Shown: positions 1 to 11,734, counted from the first letter of the stretch. The stretch is DNA of 64,000 bases from Selaginella moellendorffii (GCF_000143415.4 NW_003314421.1:86665-150664), one strand, 5' to 3'. Notes: generated by a model from the letters alone, not told the origin. Numbers and translations are program-made.

Positions 1-653
1 CAACTACTATTATCTGCGACGATTTTTGCTGCCTCTTCTTGCTCTTTCTGCTCTTTGCGGCTCTTCTTTTTGGTGGGTGTAGTGTTCGAACCCGAGGCAA
101 TGGCATCACCGAGTAGCTTCTTTTTTGGAGCAGCAGAGTCGGACGTCGGCTTGAGCTTGACCACCCTTTTCTGCTTCGGGGTAGTTTCCAGATCGACCCC
201 CTTCCCCTTCGCTTCGCAAACTGGAGGCACTCTCAACGGCTCAATGTTGGAATATAGTTTTTGAACATCGCCGTAGGTGAGGTCCGTGGATTCCATGTGA
301 TCTTCATAGACCCGTAGCGTCTTTGAAATTGTGGGCCTCCTGGACAACCTCTCCCTAGCTCCCTCTAGGAATTCCTGATAGCCGCTGTCCCCCTCCGGGA
401 AGCCGCTAGGATGTGCAAGGTGGATCTTGAAGGCGGACGCTGTCTCTACCACAAGTGCCAGTCCATATTCTTGCATGGAACTGCATGGAGTGTCTGTCAC
501 TTGGATGAGGATCCCCATGCATTCTTTTCTCCCACCATCTGTGTTGTACAGCATCAGATCCTCACCTTCCATCCCGAAAGTCTAACTGGTGAGCTCCTCC
601 CCCTTCTCTGCATCCACATTGACAGTGGCTGGAAGAAGAACGCAATTCCTCGC
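1..653 (-). CDS. ParB-like protein of element P, N-terminal part, left copy (cut by window edge)
   Basis: This is the mirror of 21935-22587 in the complete copy, where the same frame encodes the N-terminal third of the ParB-like protein. The stretch stays open on the minus strand and runs off the window. It covers the region before the ParB-like motif and includes a Lys-rich stretch with PKKK and TKKKSRKEQ motifs, possibly nuclear localisation signals. The splice acceptor that starts the exon (..GAACAG on the minus strand) is conserved in both copies. The true start codon is probably in an upstream exon, because no ATG lies at the exon start. Confidence 0.6.
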
Positions 654-1104
654 CTGTTCAGAAATGCACAACAATTAGAGCTGACAGATGAAAAGCTAGC
701 AACTAGAAATAACGTGAGGCCACACGCCATTCACCACTGCATCAGATGTCTTGAGGCTGCATCCTAAGATAGCGTGAGGCTACACGCCATCTGTAACCGG
801 ATTGCACTCGAGAGCCCAATCGGTGCATGCCAATGTTGCTACTGAATGGCATGTGGCCTCATGCCATTTTCTACTTGGCCTAAAAGACTTACCATTTGAA
901 GCCGAATGGAGGCCGTGACAATCGAGGCCGGACTCGCTGGCGAATGTGCACTGTGTGTGCAGCGGATCGTAGCAGCAAGGCTACTCTGCCACTTACAGTT
1001 GGAGAGTGGCGCTGAAATCTCCCGGGACGCCAAGTGGGCTGCGTGTGGGTGGCGGAGTGGGCGGCGGAGTTGGCGGCGAAGTTACAAACTGGGTGTGTCT
1101 TGAA

Positions 1105-1290
1105 GTGGACGCCGATGCACACGAGCGCGATGCGAGCGCGAGTGTGATGCAAGCGCGAGTGGACGCCGATGCACACGAGAAACCTGTAGAGAAGGCGCGA
1201 ATGTGAGCGTGATCGCGAGTGGGAGCGCGATGCGAGCGCGAGTGTGATGCGAGCGCGAGCGCGAGTGTGATGCAAGCGCGAGTACGAAGC
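1105..1290. repeat. GCG-rich tandem repeat (GAGCGCGATGCGAGCGCGAGTG-like unit)
   Basis: Imprecise tandem copies of units built from gagcgcgatgc and gcgagtgtgatgc, inside the divergent region of element P. The mirror copy at about 21315-21485 has fewer units, so the array varies in length between copies. The long overlapping ORFs seen here on both strands are by-products of the repeat and show no domain. Confidence 0.7.
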
Positions 1291-1596
1291 AAAATGCAAA
1301 ACCTAACCTCACACGCGCGAAATGTCACAAAGGTTGGTAATCCCGCCACGTCATCATTCCTCGGACTTGGGCGCCACCATTAATTTCTGGATTTCCGCGC
1401 GCATGCAAGCACGCAAAATCCAAAAGAAATCCACAACGTCATCATTCCTCGGACTGCATGCACGCGAAATCCAAAAGAAAGATCATGATTGGGATATCAT
1501 TTAATACCCTCGCTATATTTATACCATGCATGATTGGATATTCCAAAGCATCTTGTATTTCCAAAAATGGCAGATGTTCAGCTAAATAAAGAAATT

Positions 1597-2955
1597 CTAT
1601 CTGTTTCTATTTTTCTCTCAAATCAATATTATAGCGTGTGGGCTCATGCAATTTTGAACCAAAGAAACCCAAAAAACGTTGGACCCAAAATAATTTGAAA
1701 AAACCCAAAAAACCCTAAACATTTTAAACCCAAAAATCCAGGCGTCCTGTGGCGTTATTCCTTGAATGGCGTGTGGGCGCATGCCATTTTCAGGGCCAAA
1801 TGCTGAATGGAGAAAAATTCCCTTTCAGTGCAAATGCTGCAAGAGGCAGATGCCGAGCACAAAGGACTGTAACTACCTCACATGACACAGATAAACTTTT
1901 CTCTATTTGGCAAAGATAAACTTTATAGCGTGTGGGCTCATGCAATTTTGAACCCAAAAAATGCACCAAAAAATTCTCGGCGTCATCTGGCGTTATCTCT
2001 TGAATGGCGTGGGGCCGCATGCCATTTTCAGGGGCACATAGGAGTATATTCCTAGAATATTCTGACACGCGTGAGATTTTTTTGAGTTTTCTGGAGATCC
2101 AACCGTTAGATCGCAACTATATTTTACAGAATGGTATACAATGTCTTTCTTGATGACTCTGCAAAGAAGCATCTCGATCGGACACCACATGAGACCACAC
2201 GAGCCTTACAATGTTTCAGGGGCATTTGCCATAGATCCGACCGTTATTTTTCTCCAAGATTTTACAGTTTGGTGTGCATTGACCTTTCCATCGACACTGC
2301 AAAGGGACATCACAATCAGATGCGGGATCACAAGAAACTAACTTCACTAACTCTGGTTTCACCAAGATCTACGTAATGAGTTATGAAATGAAAGGACCCT
2401 CTCTATTAAAATGTGTTTATGGTCCTAGGGGCATTGTGACATATCAAAGGATTTTGCATCAAGTTCTGTATTTGCATGTTTATCAAGCTACTGAATTGCT
2501 AAACCCTAAACCCTAAACATGTGGCAAATGCTGCGTGAAGAAAGATGCCCTTTCTGGGCAAATGCTGTAAGAGGCAGATGCCGAGCAGATGTATCTCAGG
2601 CTAGCGAAGGGGACAAACGAAAGCTAGCTATAAACATGACGGGATGCAAATAGATTACTAGGCTGGTCCTACGAAAATCAAAAACCATAATTGAAAACAT
2701 TGAAAATGCAAAAAGAAAGGTTTATAATATTTTTGAATTTTAAGCAACCAAAGGAATGTAAGTAGGGCATGTGTTTGTAAGTTTAAAAATGCCTCAACCA
2801 CTTAAATTCCCAAGTAAATAAAGCTGTTTCTATTTTTGGTACAGGTAAACTTTATAGCGTGTGGGCTCATGCAATTTTGAACCCAGAAATGCACCAAAAA
2901 ATGCTCGACTAGCATTATTCTTTGAATGGCGTGTGGCCTTATATTGCCATAAATG
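1597..2955. repeat. Palindrome-bearing cassette, three diverged copies
   Basis: Segments near 1620-1790, 1905-2028 and 2835-2957 share one order of landmarks: an aactttatagcgtgtgggctcatgcaa half-degenerate palindrome, a stretch with 'gaaccc' and 'atgcaccaaaaaa', then a tgaatggcgtg..gccat palindrome. The mirrored arm has only one copy (about 20220-20310) and lacks the extra stretch 1597-2125. The cassette was therefore multiplied in this copy or lost in the other. Confidence 0.6.
2499..2518. repeat. Interstitial telomere-type repeat
   Basis: CTAAACCCTAAACCCTAAAC is nearly three units of the plant-type telomere repeat (TTTAGGG on the other strand). It lies inside the divergent region of element P. 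The mirrored arm has only a degenerate trace (atttagggagggttta near 20632). Confidence 0.6.
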
Positions 2956-3289
2956 GACGTACACACACAGCATAATTATTCCTTTACACGGCGAATAATC
3001 TTGGCGCGGATCGCTGACATGGCATGGCAAAGTTCGAATCACTGACATGGCACAGCTGGATCGAGGCAAGGACATGATGTGACAAAGTTCAACCTCCGAC
3101 AGCAAAGTCTAGAAGCTACTCAGTTTGAAATTTGTCAGAGGAATCATAAAATCTGGTTTGTCAGAGGATTTGATGTGACGTTCAAGCGTGTGTTATTTTT
3201 GAATTCTCGAACTCATTCCTAGGTCTATCATTTTTGTGCGCCGTGTTCTTGGTTCCGCTGAGCGCAGTGAGCGCTGCTTGTGTAAGCGG

Positions 3290-3470
3290 CGTTGTGGGCT
3301 GTGGTTTATGCGTCTACGAGCGGTTGCGGCATTGCGAGCGCCATTGCGAGCGGCAGTTTATGCGAGTGGCAGTTTGTGCGAGCGGCGCTACGAGCAGTTG
3401 CGGTGTTGCGAGCGGCGCTACGAGTAGTTGCGGTGTTGCGAGCGGCACTGTCTTTGGTGTGGCTACCGCT
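3290..3470. repeat. Tandem repeat of GTTGCGAGCGGCGCTACGAG-like units
   Basis: Short, imperfect units alternating 'gcgagcggc' and 'tacgagcagttgcggt', repeated several times on the plus strand. The mirror array at about 19725-19850 is shorter. No protein family is recognisable in the overlapping reading frames. Confidence 0.6.
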
Positions 3471-3812
3471 TCCTCTTGATATTCGGCACTTGTGCTTCCT
3501 GTTATGTTCACCATGGAATGGCTTAGGACCACATTTAGAAATGGCATGAGGCCACATGCCATCTTGGGCCCTTGCAATTTCATGGCTAGCGTATTGTCAT
3601 GTATGTTTTTACTTGCCTGCAGCTGTGTGTATATCAAGATGGCATGAGGCCTCATGCCAATTTTGTGAATGCGAAATTTCACGTGGGTGTCAATAGCATG
3701 TTTGAATAATGGCATGTGGCCTCATGCTATTGAGGTTGTTTGGTATGTTATGATTTAGGCCATTCTCCAATCATTTTTTATATGGTCTTAACTTCTTTTC
3801 TGCACTTTCAGA

Positions 3813-6800
3813 ATGGCCTTCAGGGTTGGGGAAAAGGTTTACATTTTGAATGGTGGGAAGAGAGTTGCAAAAGGGACCCTTGTGTCTATGGATCGGAACT
3901 TTGTTATACACTGTCAAAGGCTTGGGGAAGGCAATGCTGCTGTATCAGTAGAGACTGTCTTCGATGGGAATGTGGTCGCTATTGAACGAGGAGAGATGGT
4001 CGTCGGGGTAAATGTTGTTGTTGCCTTGAAAAATCTTCAGAAGAAAGCAGATGTTGGGGACAGCGCAAGTGCGACGCATGTTCCCTCCGTGGATCTTAAG
4101 AACCGTGCTACATGGATTCAGGCAAAGGTGTTTCTAAACAACCCCGAGGGGTAGGTGGTAGCTGAGGGCTTAGCCACAGTTGTCGATCCAAGAGATGCGG
4201 TTGCTAATCAAGAATTGGGCTGGGATGATATTGGAGTTGTGATTTTAGAGGTTGTTGACACAGAAGAAAACAGTCTGACTATTGGAAGCATTGTGCGGTG
4301 GAAATTGAGGCACTTAGTGTTTGAGAATGTGAAGGATTCACAATCAAACACCACTACAACTGATGACAGAACATCTCTTCATGGGAAAAGAAAGTACACC
4401 TTCCTAAAGCGCAGCCAAAGGGATCTGAGCAACGAACCGAAAAGGCAGAAAATGGCGATGGAGGTTCGAATGGTCTTAACAGTTGCTTGTTGCAAGAGGA
4501 GGTGCTGTCAACATGCTGATTGGGATGCTATTGAAGAGGAGAGAGCAAGATACAAGACATTGTCCTGGAAGGCAGCTCGCAATTTTGTGTATGAGGCATT
4601 ACGGTCATTTGTTGATGCTTCAGAACATCAGGTGGGGGGCATGGTCTTCCAGAGGGGTTTGGTCTGCATGAAGGCATGGAGAATCATTTATGGAGTCCCT
4701 CGAAGCACATTCTACAGAATCAAAACTGAGTTCGAGGAACAAAGGGTTCAACAGGCAGTCCATGGGAACGACAGTACGCACAAAACCAGGGGTCATTTTG
4801 TATATGGAGAGGCAATCTTCAAGAGGTTTGTCGAGACATGTAGCGAGCAGCAACCACATAAAACCTGCCTCTTGGAAGATGGAACACGAGACACCCAACG
4901 AGTTCTCCCTTCCATGTATACCAAGGGGGCCATATTGGAAGATGTGAATCGGGAACTCCAGAGTAATGGCTACAGGAAGCTGAGCCAATCTAGATTTAGT
5001 AGATTGTGGAGCAACAGGTTCAGGGATGTGAGTATAGGAAAGTACTCCAGCTTTTCAAAGTGTGACGAGTGCACTGCTATCAAAATGGCTTTGTCGAAGA
5101 ATTCTTGCAGCGCTCAAGAGCGAGAGACGTTGGTTAGAAGGCGGCTCGACCACAACATCGAGCAGAGAAGCTGCAGGACTGCATATTATCATAACAGGAT
5201 TCTCTCCATGGAGAGACCTGACTCTTACCTCTGCATCATCCACGACAAAATGGACCAGAAAAAGACGTGCTTACCTCGACTCAATCCTGCCCCCAAGGCA
5301 ATCTCTTCATCCATGCAGCTGCCTGTGTCTCTGTTTGGCATAATCGCTCATGGGCATGGTGCCCAGAACTATGGGAACTTCTTTGTACCTCTATGGGGTG
5401 GCGGGGGTGCAAACATGATGATTGCGTCCCTAGCAAAACACTTAAGGTCTCTGCAAAGTGTGCAGACTGAGCTGAATGGCCAACCCTTGCATAAGGCCCT
5501 TGTCGATCGAACCCCATACAGGGTTCAGCTGGAGGAGGAGCAAAGGCTTGCAGTATCGCGTGGGGCCCCATGCCATCCCAGTGAATATGTTGGCCATCAG
5601 ATTGTAGGGTTATCACGTGAGGCCTCATGCCATTCCGACGAGGCTGGTCGCCCGGTGAATGCACAGCCTCATCCAAACGAAGCAGAATCTCAAGGAAGTT
5701 CTTGCGGCCGATGTGGCCTTCCACCCCATCTTCTGCTCCAAACAGACAATGCTGGCAGTGAGAACAAAAACATGTACGTCTTCGCGTACTTGGCGATGCT
5801 TGTTGCCAAAGGCATATTTGAAACGGTTACACTTGGCTTTCTCATGGTTGGGCACACTCATGAAGACGTGGATGCCATGTTCAGTCACCTGGCAGAGTCC
5901 CTCCGGCGATCCAATGTCCTCACCCTCCCACAACTCTACGATGAATTCCAAAATTGCATCAAAGGCACTGTTGAAGCTGCACTTCTGACAGAGGTTCCAG
6001 ACTTTAAGGGGTTTGTAAGAGGCTACATCAGGGACGGATCCGAAATGCTGATTGGCCACTCCAAGCCTCTTCAGTTTCATTTCAGCATGCGTGACGGTGC
6101 TCTAGTGATGAGGTACAAGATGAGAGAATGGGACACAGTGTGGCTGCCAGTGGACGGCATTGAACTCTTCAAGAGAGATCCCATAATTGGGGAACCTATA
6201 ATTCCTCAAGGTTCCCCACGGCCGATGCACCCGGATGGACTCAAAGACCAGGAAAGTATAGTGGCCGGGATTAGACAGCATATTGCCTTTTGGAAGAGGG
6301 GGTTGGTGTTTGGTGGAGAATCCTATTTTCAGAGGTGCAAGCCTTTGCTCGAATACTGGGAGAAGATTATATCTGCTATCCAAAATGGGCCGGTTGTATA
6401 TGAAGAATTGGAAGAGTCCTTTTGGCCAGAACCCAGAGCACCAGATAGTAGCGGAACAATTTCCTTTGGAAATGCAGTGACAGATAACGATGTTGAGGAT
6501 CACTATTGTGGGCCGAGGAACAAGAAGCCGGATTCAGCATTCAATCCAGTACAGGTCTGCAAAGGAATGGTCGTGCTTGTCAGACCCAGTAATAAAAAAC
6601 AAATGATATGGGTGGGGCGCTGCATCACTGATGCAGAGGAGGATGCGGAAACTAACTCCTTCAATGTAACTGTGGAGTGGTTCAAGCCAAGTTCCGAATA
6701 TACGAAGGATTGCCTAGAAAAGAGATGGGTGTTGAATCCAAGGGATCCCAGCATGAGCATATCGGTGGATAATGTTGTGCATGGTTGGATGCGGAAGCAG

Positions 6801-6881
6801 AGTGCCACCATCACCTTGCCAGACCATGCAAAAGATGCAGCAAGAGCATTCATAACCCGGGTTCAAGGTGAGATTCATTAA
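3813..6881 (+). pseudogene. DUF7869-like transposase of element P, left copy (one nonsense codon)
   Basis: One frame of about 1022 codons from ATG 3813, just after a splice acceptor, is broken only by TAG at 4152-4154; the other copy has GAG there. Residues about 5-75 and again 95-165 look like two tandem copies of the small beta-rich module (VAKG..S.D pattern) seen in plant transposon proteins such as DUF8039. Cys-rich stretches follow (about 225-234 and FSKCDEC near 415-421), with an HTH-like segment between. The core matches DUF7869: HDKMDQ (Asp about 478), QTDNAGSENKN (Asp about 645) and GHTHEDVDAMFS (Glu-Asp about 684-685), an RNase-H-like acidic arrangement. The C-terminus (IWVGRC..VEWF.P) is BAH-like. 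Likely role: transposition of element P. The stop at 6879-6881 may be bypassed by splicing at 6868 (CAAG|GTGAG). Confidence 0.8.
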
Positions 6882-8460
6882 TATTCCTTTACTAAGTTTC
6901 TAATGTATTTTATTTCAAGGTGAACAATCCGAATCTGAATCAGAGGAGGCGTGATGGCATGTGGCCTTACGCCATTCCTAGGTGAGATGATACAAATAAC
7001 AAGTATAAATTCTTAGTTGTTCTAGCAAATCTTACTTAAAGTTCAAGGTGAACAAGCCGAATATGAATTCATCGGATTGTTATAACAAATTGCGAGGTGA
7101 TGGCATGAGGCGATATGCCATTTGAGAGTGGTAGCCATTCCTATATGAGGTGAGTGAAATATTTATTAGAAATACCTCATTCAATTGTGCACTTCTAAGT
7201 CTTGGTCCACTCAGTACTGTTTGCATGTTTTTATTTTAATTCTTTCTCTAAAATGTTATTTAGCATGTGGCTTCATGCCATTGCTCTCCACAATCATGCA
7301 TTGAATTTTTCTATCCTTGCATAATACTTCTCCATATATATAGCATGTGCGCACATGTGATATGGTTCATTAGGCCTGATATAGTGTGTGAGGTAAAACA
7401 AAGATGATGTGACATATGCATTTACCAATCACACGTGCATAAATCTAATAATATGGCGTGTGGCCCATATTATTAGATTTATTGTACCATCATTCCCTTG
7501 CAGCGTGTGTGTTGGTTTCCTTTTATAACACAACGAACTCCATATTTTAGGGTGAAGAGCGTTCTCATGGCAAGCACAAAATCTGTAAGTGAGGCAGAAA
7601 AGGAGACGGAGAAGGAGATAGGTGAAGATGTAAAATATATAAGTCTTCCAAACTCCCCGTACTATACTCCAGGTGATCATTTTTCTGAACAAACGGCAAC
7701 ATTAACAACTATCGAGAACGCCCCAGTAACGTCAGAGACAACAATCCAAAGCAAAACAACTGACCCGGAGAAGGATGATAGTACCGCTGAGAGTACCAAA
7801 AAGGAGGTGTCCACTAGCGCTTAGGCTTATAATGGCGTGTGCCCTCATGCCATTTACTTGATCACCAAATACTTTTTTCCCTTTGCACTAGTATATCTTA
7901 ATACCGGTCTGAGAAATAGAATGGCATGTGCCCTCAGGCCTTTTACTAAATCACCTTTGAAAGAAATGCAAGCCTCTATGTCGTAAAAAAAAGGTACTAG
8001 AGAAATTCCTTAATAATATGAATGTTATTTAGTTTCATGAAAATACACTAAGGGTCAAATGAGTTAAACGACTTCTCCAGACTAGCAATGCCTCTTGCTA
8101 CACCTTCACAATTAGATTCGTTAGAAAAAGATAACATTGAATAATATCTAAATGTTCTCACCATTAAGTTATATGTCTAGCTAATAGGAATGACGTTCAT
8201 CTTGGAAAGCTCACCACACGCTCAATGAACAAACAAATAATGTGTGCGTGCATGCCATCGCTCTTCTTTAGCTTCAGATTCGGCTTGTTCACCTTGACAA
8301 TGAGATTTATTATACAACCAGATGGACTCAGTCTGGACACAAAGTCACCGCGCTAGTCACCATGCCCCAGATATGTCTAGCCCCTGGACAAAAAACATAT
8401 AATTTCACGTCATTTTCAAATACTTGAAAATTTGTACCTAGTCCCATTTTACTGAATAAA
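6882..8460 (+). other. 3' flank of the transposase gene with small conserved ORF (7567-7824)
   Basis: Several short GT-AG-like gaps and palindromes occur here (about 6953-6977, 7090-7112, 7262-7282, 7830-7853, 7920-7942). A short ORF, with ATG at 7567 and stop at 7824, encodes about 85 residues rich in Ser, Thr, Glu and Lys. It is nearly identical in the other copy (15684-15943 minus) and no family is recognised. A splice acceptor (cccttgcag) precedes it, so it may be a last exon of the transposase gene. The module GTGAACAAGCCGAATCTGAA occurs forward near 6918 and 7044, and inverted near 8267-8290. Confidence 0.5.
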
Positions 8461-8484
8461 TCCCACTTTAACGAAATAGAGCTT
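8461..8484. repeat. Terminal inverted repeat of element P, left copy
   Basis: On the minus strand it begins AAGCTCTATTTCGTTAAAGT, identical to the first bases at 15024 and to the complement of the end at 27942. Beyond 8484 the sequence switches to Ty3/gypsy pol, which in the intact element at 38690 continues without interruption. This fixes the element boundary. Confidence 0.9.
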
Positions 8485-9974
8485 ATCAAAGGAATAGCCA
8501 CCTCTACAAACTTATGCTGGAAACATTGGTAGTAACTAGCCATACCAAGAAAACTGTGCAACTCAGCCACTATATTCGGTGTAGGCCAATTTTCCACCAC
8601 AGCCACCTTCCTTGGATCCCTCTTGACACCCTTAGATGTCACAATATGGCCTAGATATTCCACTTCCAACTTTGCAAACTCACATTTTCTCTTTTTCACA
8701 TAAAGTTTGCTGTCTCGAAGTAACAAAAGAACCTTGTGCATATGCACCTTATACTCCTCCATATTCTTGCTGAAAACAAGAATATCGTTCAAGAAAATCT
8801 CCACAAACTCATGAAGATAACGCCTAAATACCTCTATCATCAACCGAGTAAATGTGGCTGGTGCATTTGTCAAACCAAATGGCATAATTGTAAACTCAAA
8901 ATGTTCGAAGCTTGTGTTGAATGCCATCTTGGAGATAGATACATCATCCATTGCAATATGATGATATCCACTCCTTAGATCAATCATGGTAAACACTTAA
9001 GCTTCACCAAGTTTGTCTAGGATATCATCCACATGTGGCATCGGCATCTTATCCTTCACTATCTTCTTGTTCAAAGCATGGTAGTCAATACATATCCACA
9101 TTGAACCGTCTTTCTTCTTCACAAGCAAGACTGGAGCACCAAATGGAGACTTACTTGGCTGAATAAATTCAAACTCAAGTAACTCCTTGACTTGTTGTTG
9201 AACTTCTTGCTCCTCTACATAACTTAACCGAAATGGATGTCAGTAAATTGGCCGCATCCCCGGCTCCAATATAATCCCATGCTCCACACCTCATAATGGA
9301 GGCAACCCATGAGGAAGTTCAGATGGAAAAACATTAAAAAACTCGTCAAATACATCCCGTATTGCTGTTTTGCCTTCACACATGCCTTGGTCCCCCAAGT
9401 CACGAACAAACAGCAAGTAACTCGAAAATGCTTTTTCAGTACGACAAGCCCGCTTCAAAGATGTAGTAGAGAGCATAACAGCTGGTGGTTGAACTCTCTA
9501 TCCAAACCACACATCTTTAATGCCACTGTACTTTAGCAAGACACACTTAATACTCCACTTTATCCCTGGATCCACTTTCACCAACCATGGCATCCCAAGA
9601 ATGAGATCCACATGATATATATCCGCGAGATAAAAAGTCTCTACAAGTGTGGTTTTGCCAACCAACACTTCTAGCCCCTCGACACAAGCATCAAAATGTT
9701 GAGCAGAGGTAGTTGCACCTTCCACCGTATATGGAAGAACTCCTCGGGTGACCAGGCTATGCTCCACAACAAACTTTGCTGAAACAAAGTTATCATCACT
9801 CCCACTATCCAGTAAAATCCACACTAGATTGCCATGGAACACGCCCTCCAGCATTAAAGCTGATTCACGAGTATCCTCAAGCTCCATCTTGTTCCACACA
9901 CAGTTGAGATGACAAGCAACGATCGAAAGTCTCTTCCTCAGACCGGAATGATTGTTCTTGTCATCCTCACGCAT
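8485..9974 (-). pseudogene. Ty3/gypsy protease and reverse transcriptase (partial, broken)
   Basis: At 9974-9498 the frame shows a retroviral-type aspartic protease with the [10 protein letters not shown] active-site signature. At 8996-8485 it shows the reverse transcriptase palm, including IDLRSGYHHI, FGLTNAPATF and the catalytic box here reading FLNDILVFSK instead of the expected FLDDILVFSK. Small frameshifts separate the pieces. After 8485 the ORF runs on into element P sequence, so the C-terminal residues of that ORF are not gypsy. The catalytic Asp-to-Asn change and the frameshifts make it inactive. Confidence 0.85.
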
Positions 9975-9984
9975 TCTTCTTGTC

Positions 9985-10960
9985 CTACTGCTTGTTCTTC
10001 AACTGTGGACAATCAACCTTGTAATGTCCAAGTTTGCCACAATGATGATAACCTTGTCTATAATTCTTCACAAAGAATTTTTGCTTCTTGGACCCCTTTG
10101 CATCTGAAGTAGTCACCACTGACTTTAACTTGTGATGCTTGTTCCCATCTTTGTGTCCACGGCAATCATCATGACAATTCTCAATAGAAGGACTCCACGA
10201 ATGCTTGTGAGACTTGTGCTTGTCATTGTCAAGTCGACAAGCCGCATCAAAGAGCTCCTCCAAACTCTTTGTAAACTGAGAATGATGCAAGTGTTGCCGC
10301 ATGCTCTCACTATTAAGGCCATCAATGAAGTAGGACTTGTTCTGGTCTGGATCCTCATTGGAACACGACTAATCAAGTGAGTAAGCTTCTCAATATAGTC
10401 CCTGAGAGTCATTTTCCCTTGCTGGAAATGTCAAAGTTCTATACGAGCACTCTCCACGTCATAATGAGGGGCAAAACATAAACGGAAAGCAGCCTCAAAC
10501 TCATCCATGGTAGATACTGGTGGTTTCTTATCCACAACACAAGACTCCTCAAGCCAATTCCACCATCGAAGACCTACATCATGCAAAACCATTGGAATAG
10601 ACACTAAAGCCTCTACATTTGAAATTCTCCTAGTAGCTAAGAACTTCACATTGGCTAGCCAAGAGAGATACTCATCCATACTACCATCACTGGAAAAGGT
10701 TGGAATCTTGAGTCAATTTACCAAAGAAGGCTTACTTGGAGCGCTACCACATCCAGCCTCGAGTGCCTCAACATGCCCACGCATGGTATCCATCATGCCA
10801 TGCATCTCATTTTTCATCTCTTGCTAATTTTGATTAAGGGCTCACAGCTCATGAACCACATCTTGAATGGTCCAAATCTCTACAGCTCGATTGGCACTAT
10901 CGTCGGCACCACCATCGATAATAGGATTCCAGCATTCAGCTTGGTCAGCCATCCCAACCA
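9985..10960 (-). pseudogene. Ty3/gypsy gag (broken)
   Basis: Fragments on the minus strand align with the gag of the full element at 36189-37200. They include a retrotrans_gag-like stretch (RWWNWLEES..., MDEFEAAFRLCFAPHYD) and a zinc knuckle read as YHHCGKLGHYKVDC (CX2CX4HX4C), which is complete here though it is shortened in the full element. Frameshifts near 10430 and 10700 and internal stops break the frame. Confidence 0.8.
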
Positions 10961-10976
10961 ACTCCTTTGATACCAA

Positions 10977-11209
10977 TGTTAAGATCCAATGCAAAAAGAT
11001 AGAGATTTAGCTGCCCTAGATTATGCTACGCCACCTCTTGAGGTTCTTCACCACCCAACCACCCCCAAACTACCTCAAAAGCTCCATTGCGCTGCTGCTC
11101 CACTATGAGCCCTAGGGTAAGTTCAGTCCCTTACCCTAACATGCCTTAATATACCCTTGAGCCTCCCTTTGACCAATGTTGACCATGTGGTCAAAGCTGG
11201 TGCCTAACA
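10977..11209 (-). repeat. 5' LTR of the truncated Ty3/gypsy element
   Basis: 233 bp, TGTTAGGC...TAACA on the minus strand. It aligns end to end with the LTRs at 35948-36164 and 40637-40869. A primer-binding site complementary to tRNA-iMet (TGGTATCAAAGG on the minus strand) lies next to it at 10964-10975. Confidence 0.9.
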
Positions 11210-11734
11210 ATCATACTCCCAGGTTTAAACTGCACTCCATCCCTAGAGTGTCTAAATTGTTTGCTTGTTGCACTGCTTGTGCCGACTTGTTACCATTTTG
11301 TAATTTATATTCATATTTCGCTAAGACCTACTCTGCGACAGTGAAAGCCTAAATAAATCATGAATGTCTTGGATTTATTCCAGAAAATATACCAGGAATA
11401 TTTGGCAATCTCGTACGACTGTTGCAAATGATACATGTTTGTATGAAGCGATACTATAGTGTATATAGTGCTATATTTTATACATGAAACTGGGGTATCA
11501 TCTTTTTCTGTTTTTTGCGTAAGAATCCTGTACTTTTAGATTGCAGATCTGGTCGCTGCACCGCTTGAATGCAACTTGAGTATTGAGTAAACCAAAGCCC
11601 GTGAAGTTGTTCTTTGAGCAGCTTGCAAAGGCACTGAAAATCAATAGCAAATCTGATATGCTTAAATCAAACAACACACAACAGACGTTCGTTCAAGAAT
11701 CAAGTACTTACTTTCAGTCGACGCAGTTTGTCGC
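11210..11734. other. Unassigned spacer
   Basis: About 520 bp between the gypsy LTR and the unrecognised minus-strand gene. It is AT-rich, with no ORF of note and no motif I recognise. Confidence 0.4.

Larger units (their letters stand above)
654..3812. promoter_or_regulatory. Divergent intergenic/5' region of element P, left copy
   Basis: This lies between the minus-strand ParB-like gene and the plus-strand transposase gene. It contains a TATA-like ctatatttata at 1513-1523 that could serve the plus-strand gene. It also holds GCG-rich tandem repeats (about 1105-1285 and 3290-3470) and many copies of the element-P palindrome (e.g. 846-867, 1766-1787, 2004-2025, 3541-3562, 3639-3660, 3709-3730). 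A splice acceptor (tgcactttcag) sits immediately before the transposase ATG at 3813. The transcript therefore probably has a spliced 5' leader whose intron carries palindromes. Promoter function is inferred from layout only. Confidence 0.5.
1..8484 (+). mobile_element. Element P, left copy (partial; continues beyond the left edge)
   Basis: This is an inverted copy of the element at 15024-27942. Position x here pairs with about 22588-x in the outer part and 23508-x in the inner part. The copy is therefore about 920 bp longer than its partner over the shared stretch. It ends at 8484 with the same terminal sequence as the complete copy, and the next base begins Ty3/gypsy pol sequence, so this copy inserted into a gypsy element. 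Its other end and target-site duplication lie outside the window. It holds the divergent pair of P genes: the ParB-like gene (minus strand, cut by the edge) and the DUF7869-like transposase (plus strand). Confidence 0.85.
8485..11209 (-). mobile_element. Ty3/gypsy retrotransposon, 5' half, truncated by element P
   Basis: It is the same family as the element at 35948-40869 and is read on the minus strand. Order: 5' LTR (11209 to 10977), tRNA-iMet primer site (10975 to 10964), gag, protease, then reverse transcriptase up to 8485 where element P begins. The rest of pol and the 3' LTR should lie beyond the far end of the left P copy, outside the window. The 233-bp LTR carries the same 16-bp extra segment as the 3' LTR of the full element. 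Many stops and frameshifts show it is dead. Confidence 0.85.

Noticed and set aside
889-1349. Arg/His/Ser-rich ORFs on the minus strand (also 21295-21808)
   Set aside because: Translations of the GCG-rich tandem repeat in several frames; not coding.
7429-7692. ORF on the minus strand (mirrored at 15816-16079)
   Set aside because: Antisense to the small Ser/Thr-rich ORF and spanning palindromic intergenic sequence; no domain.
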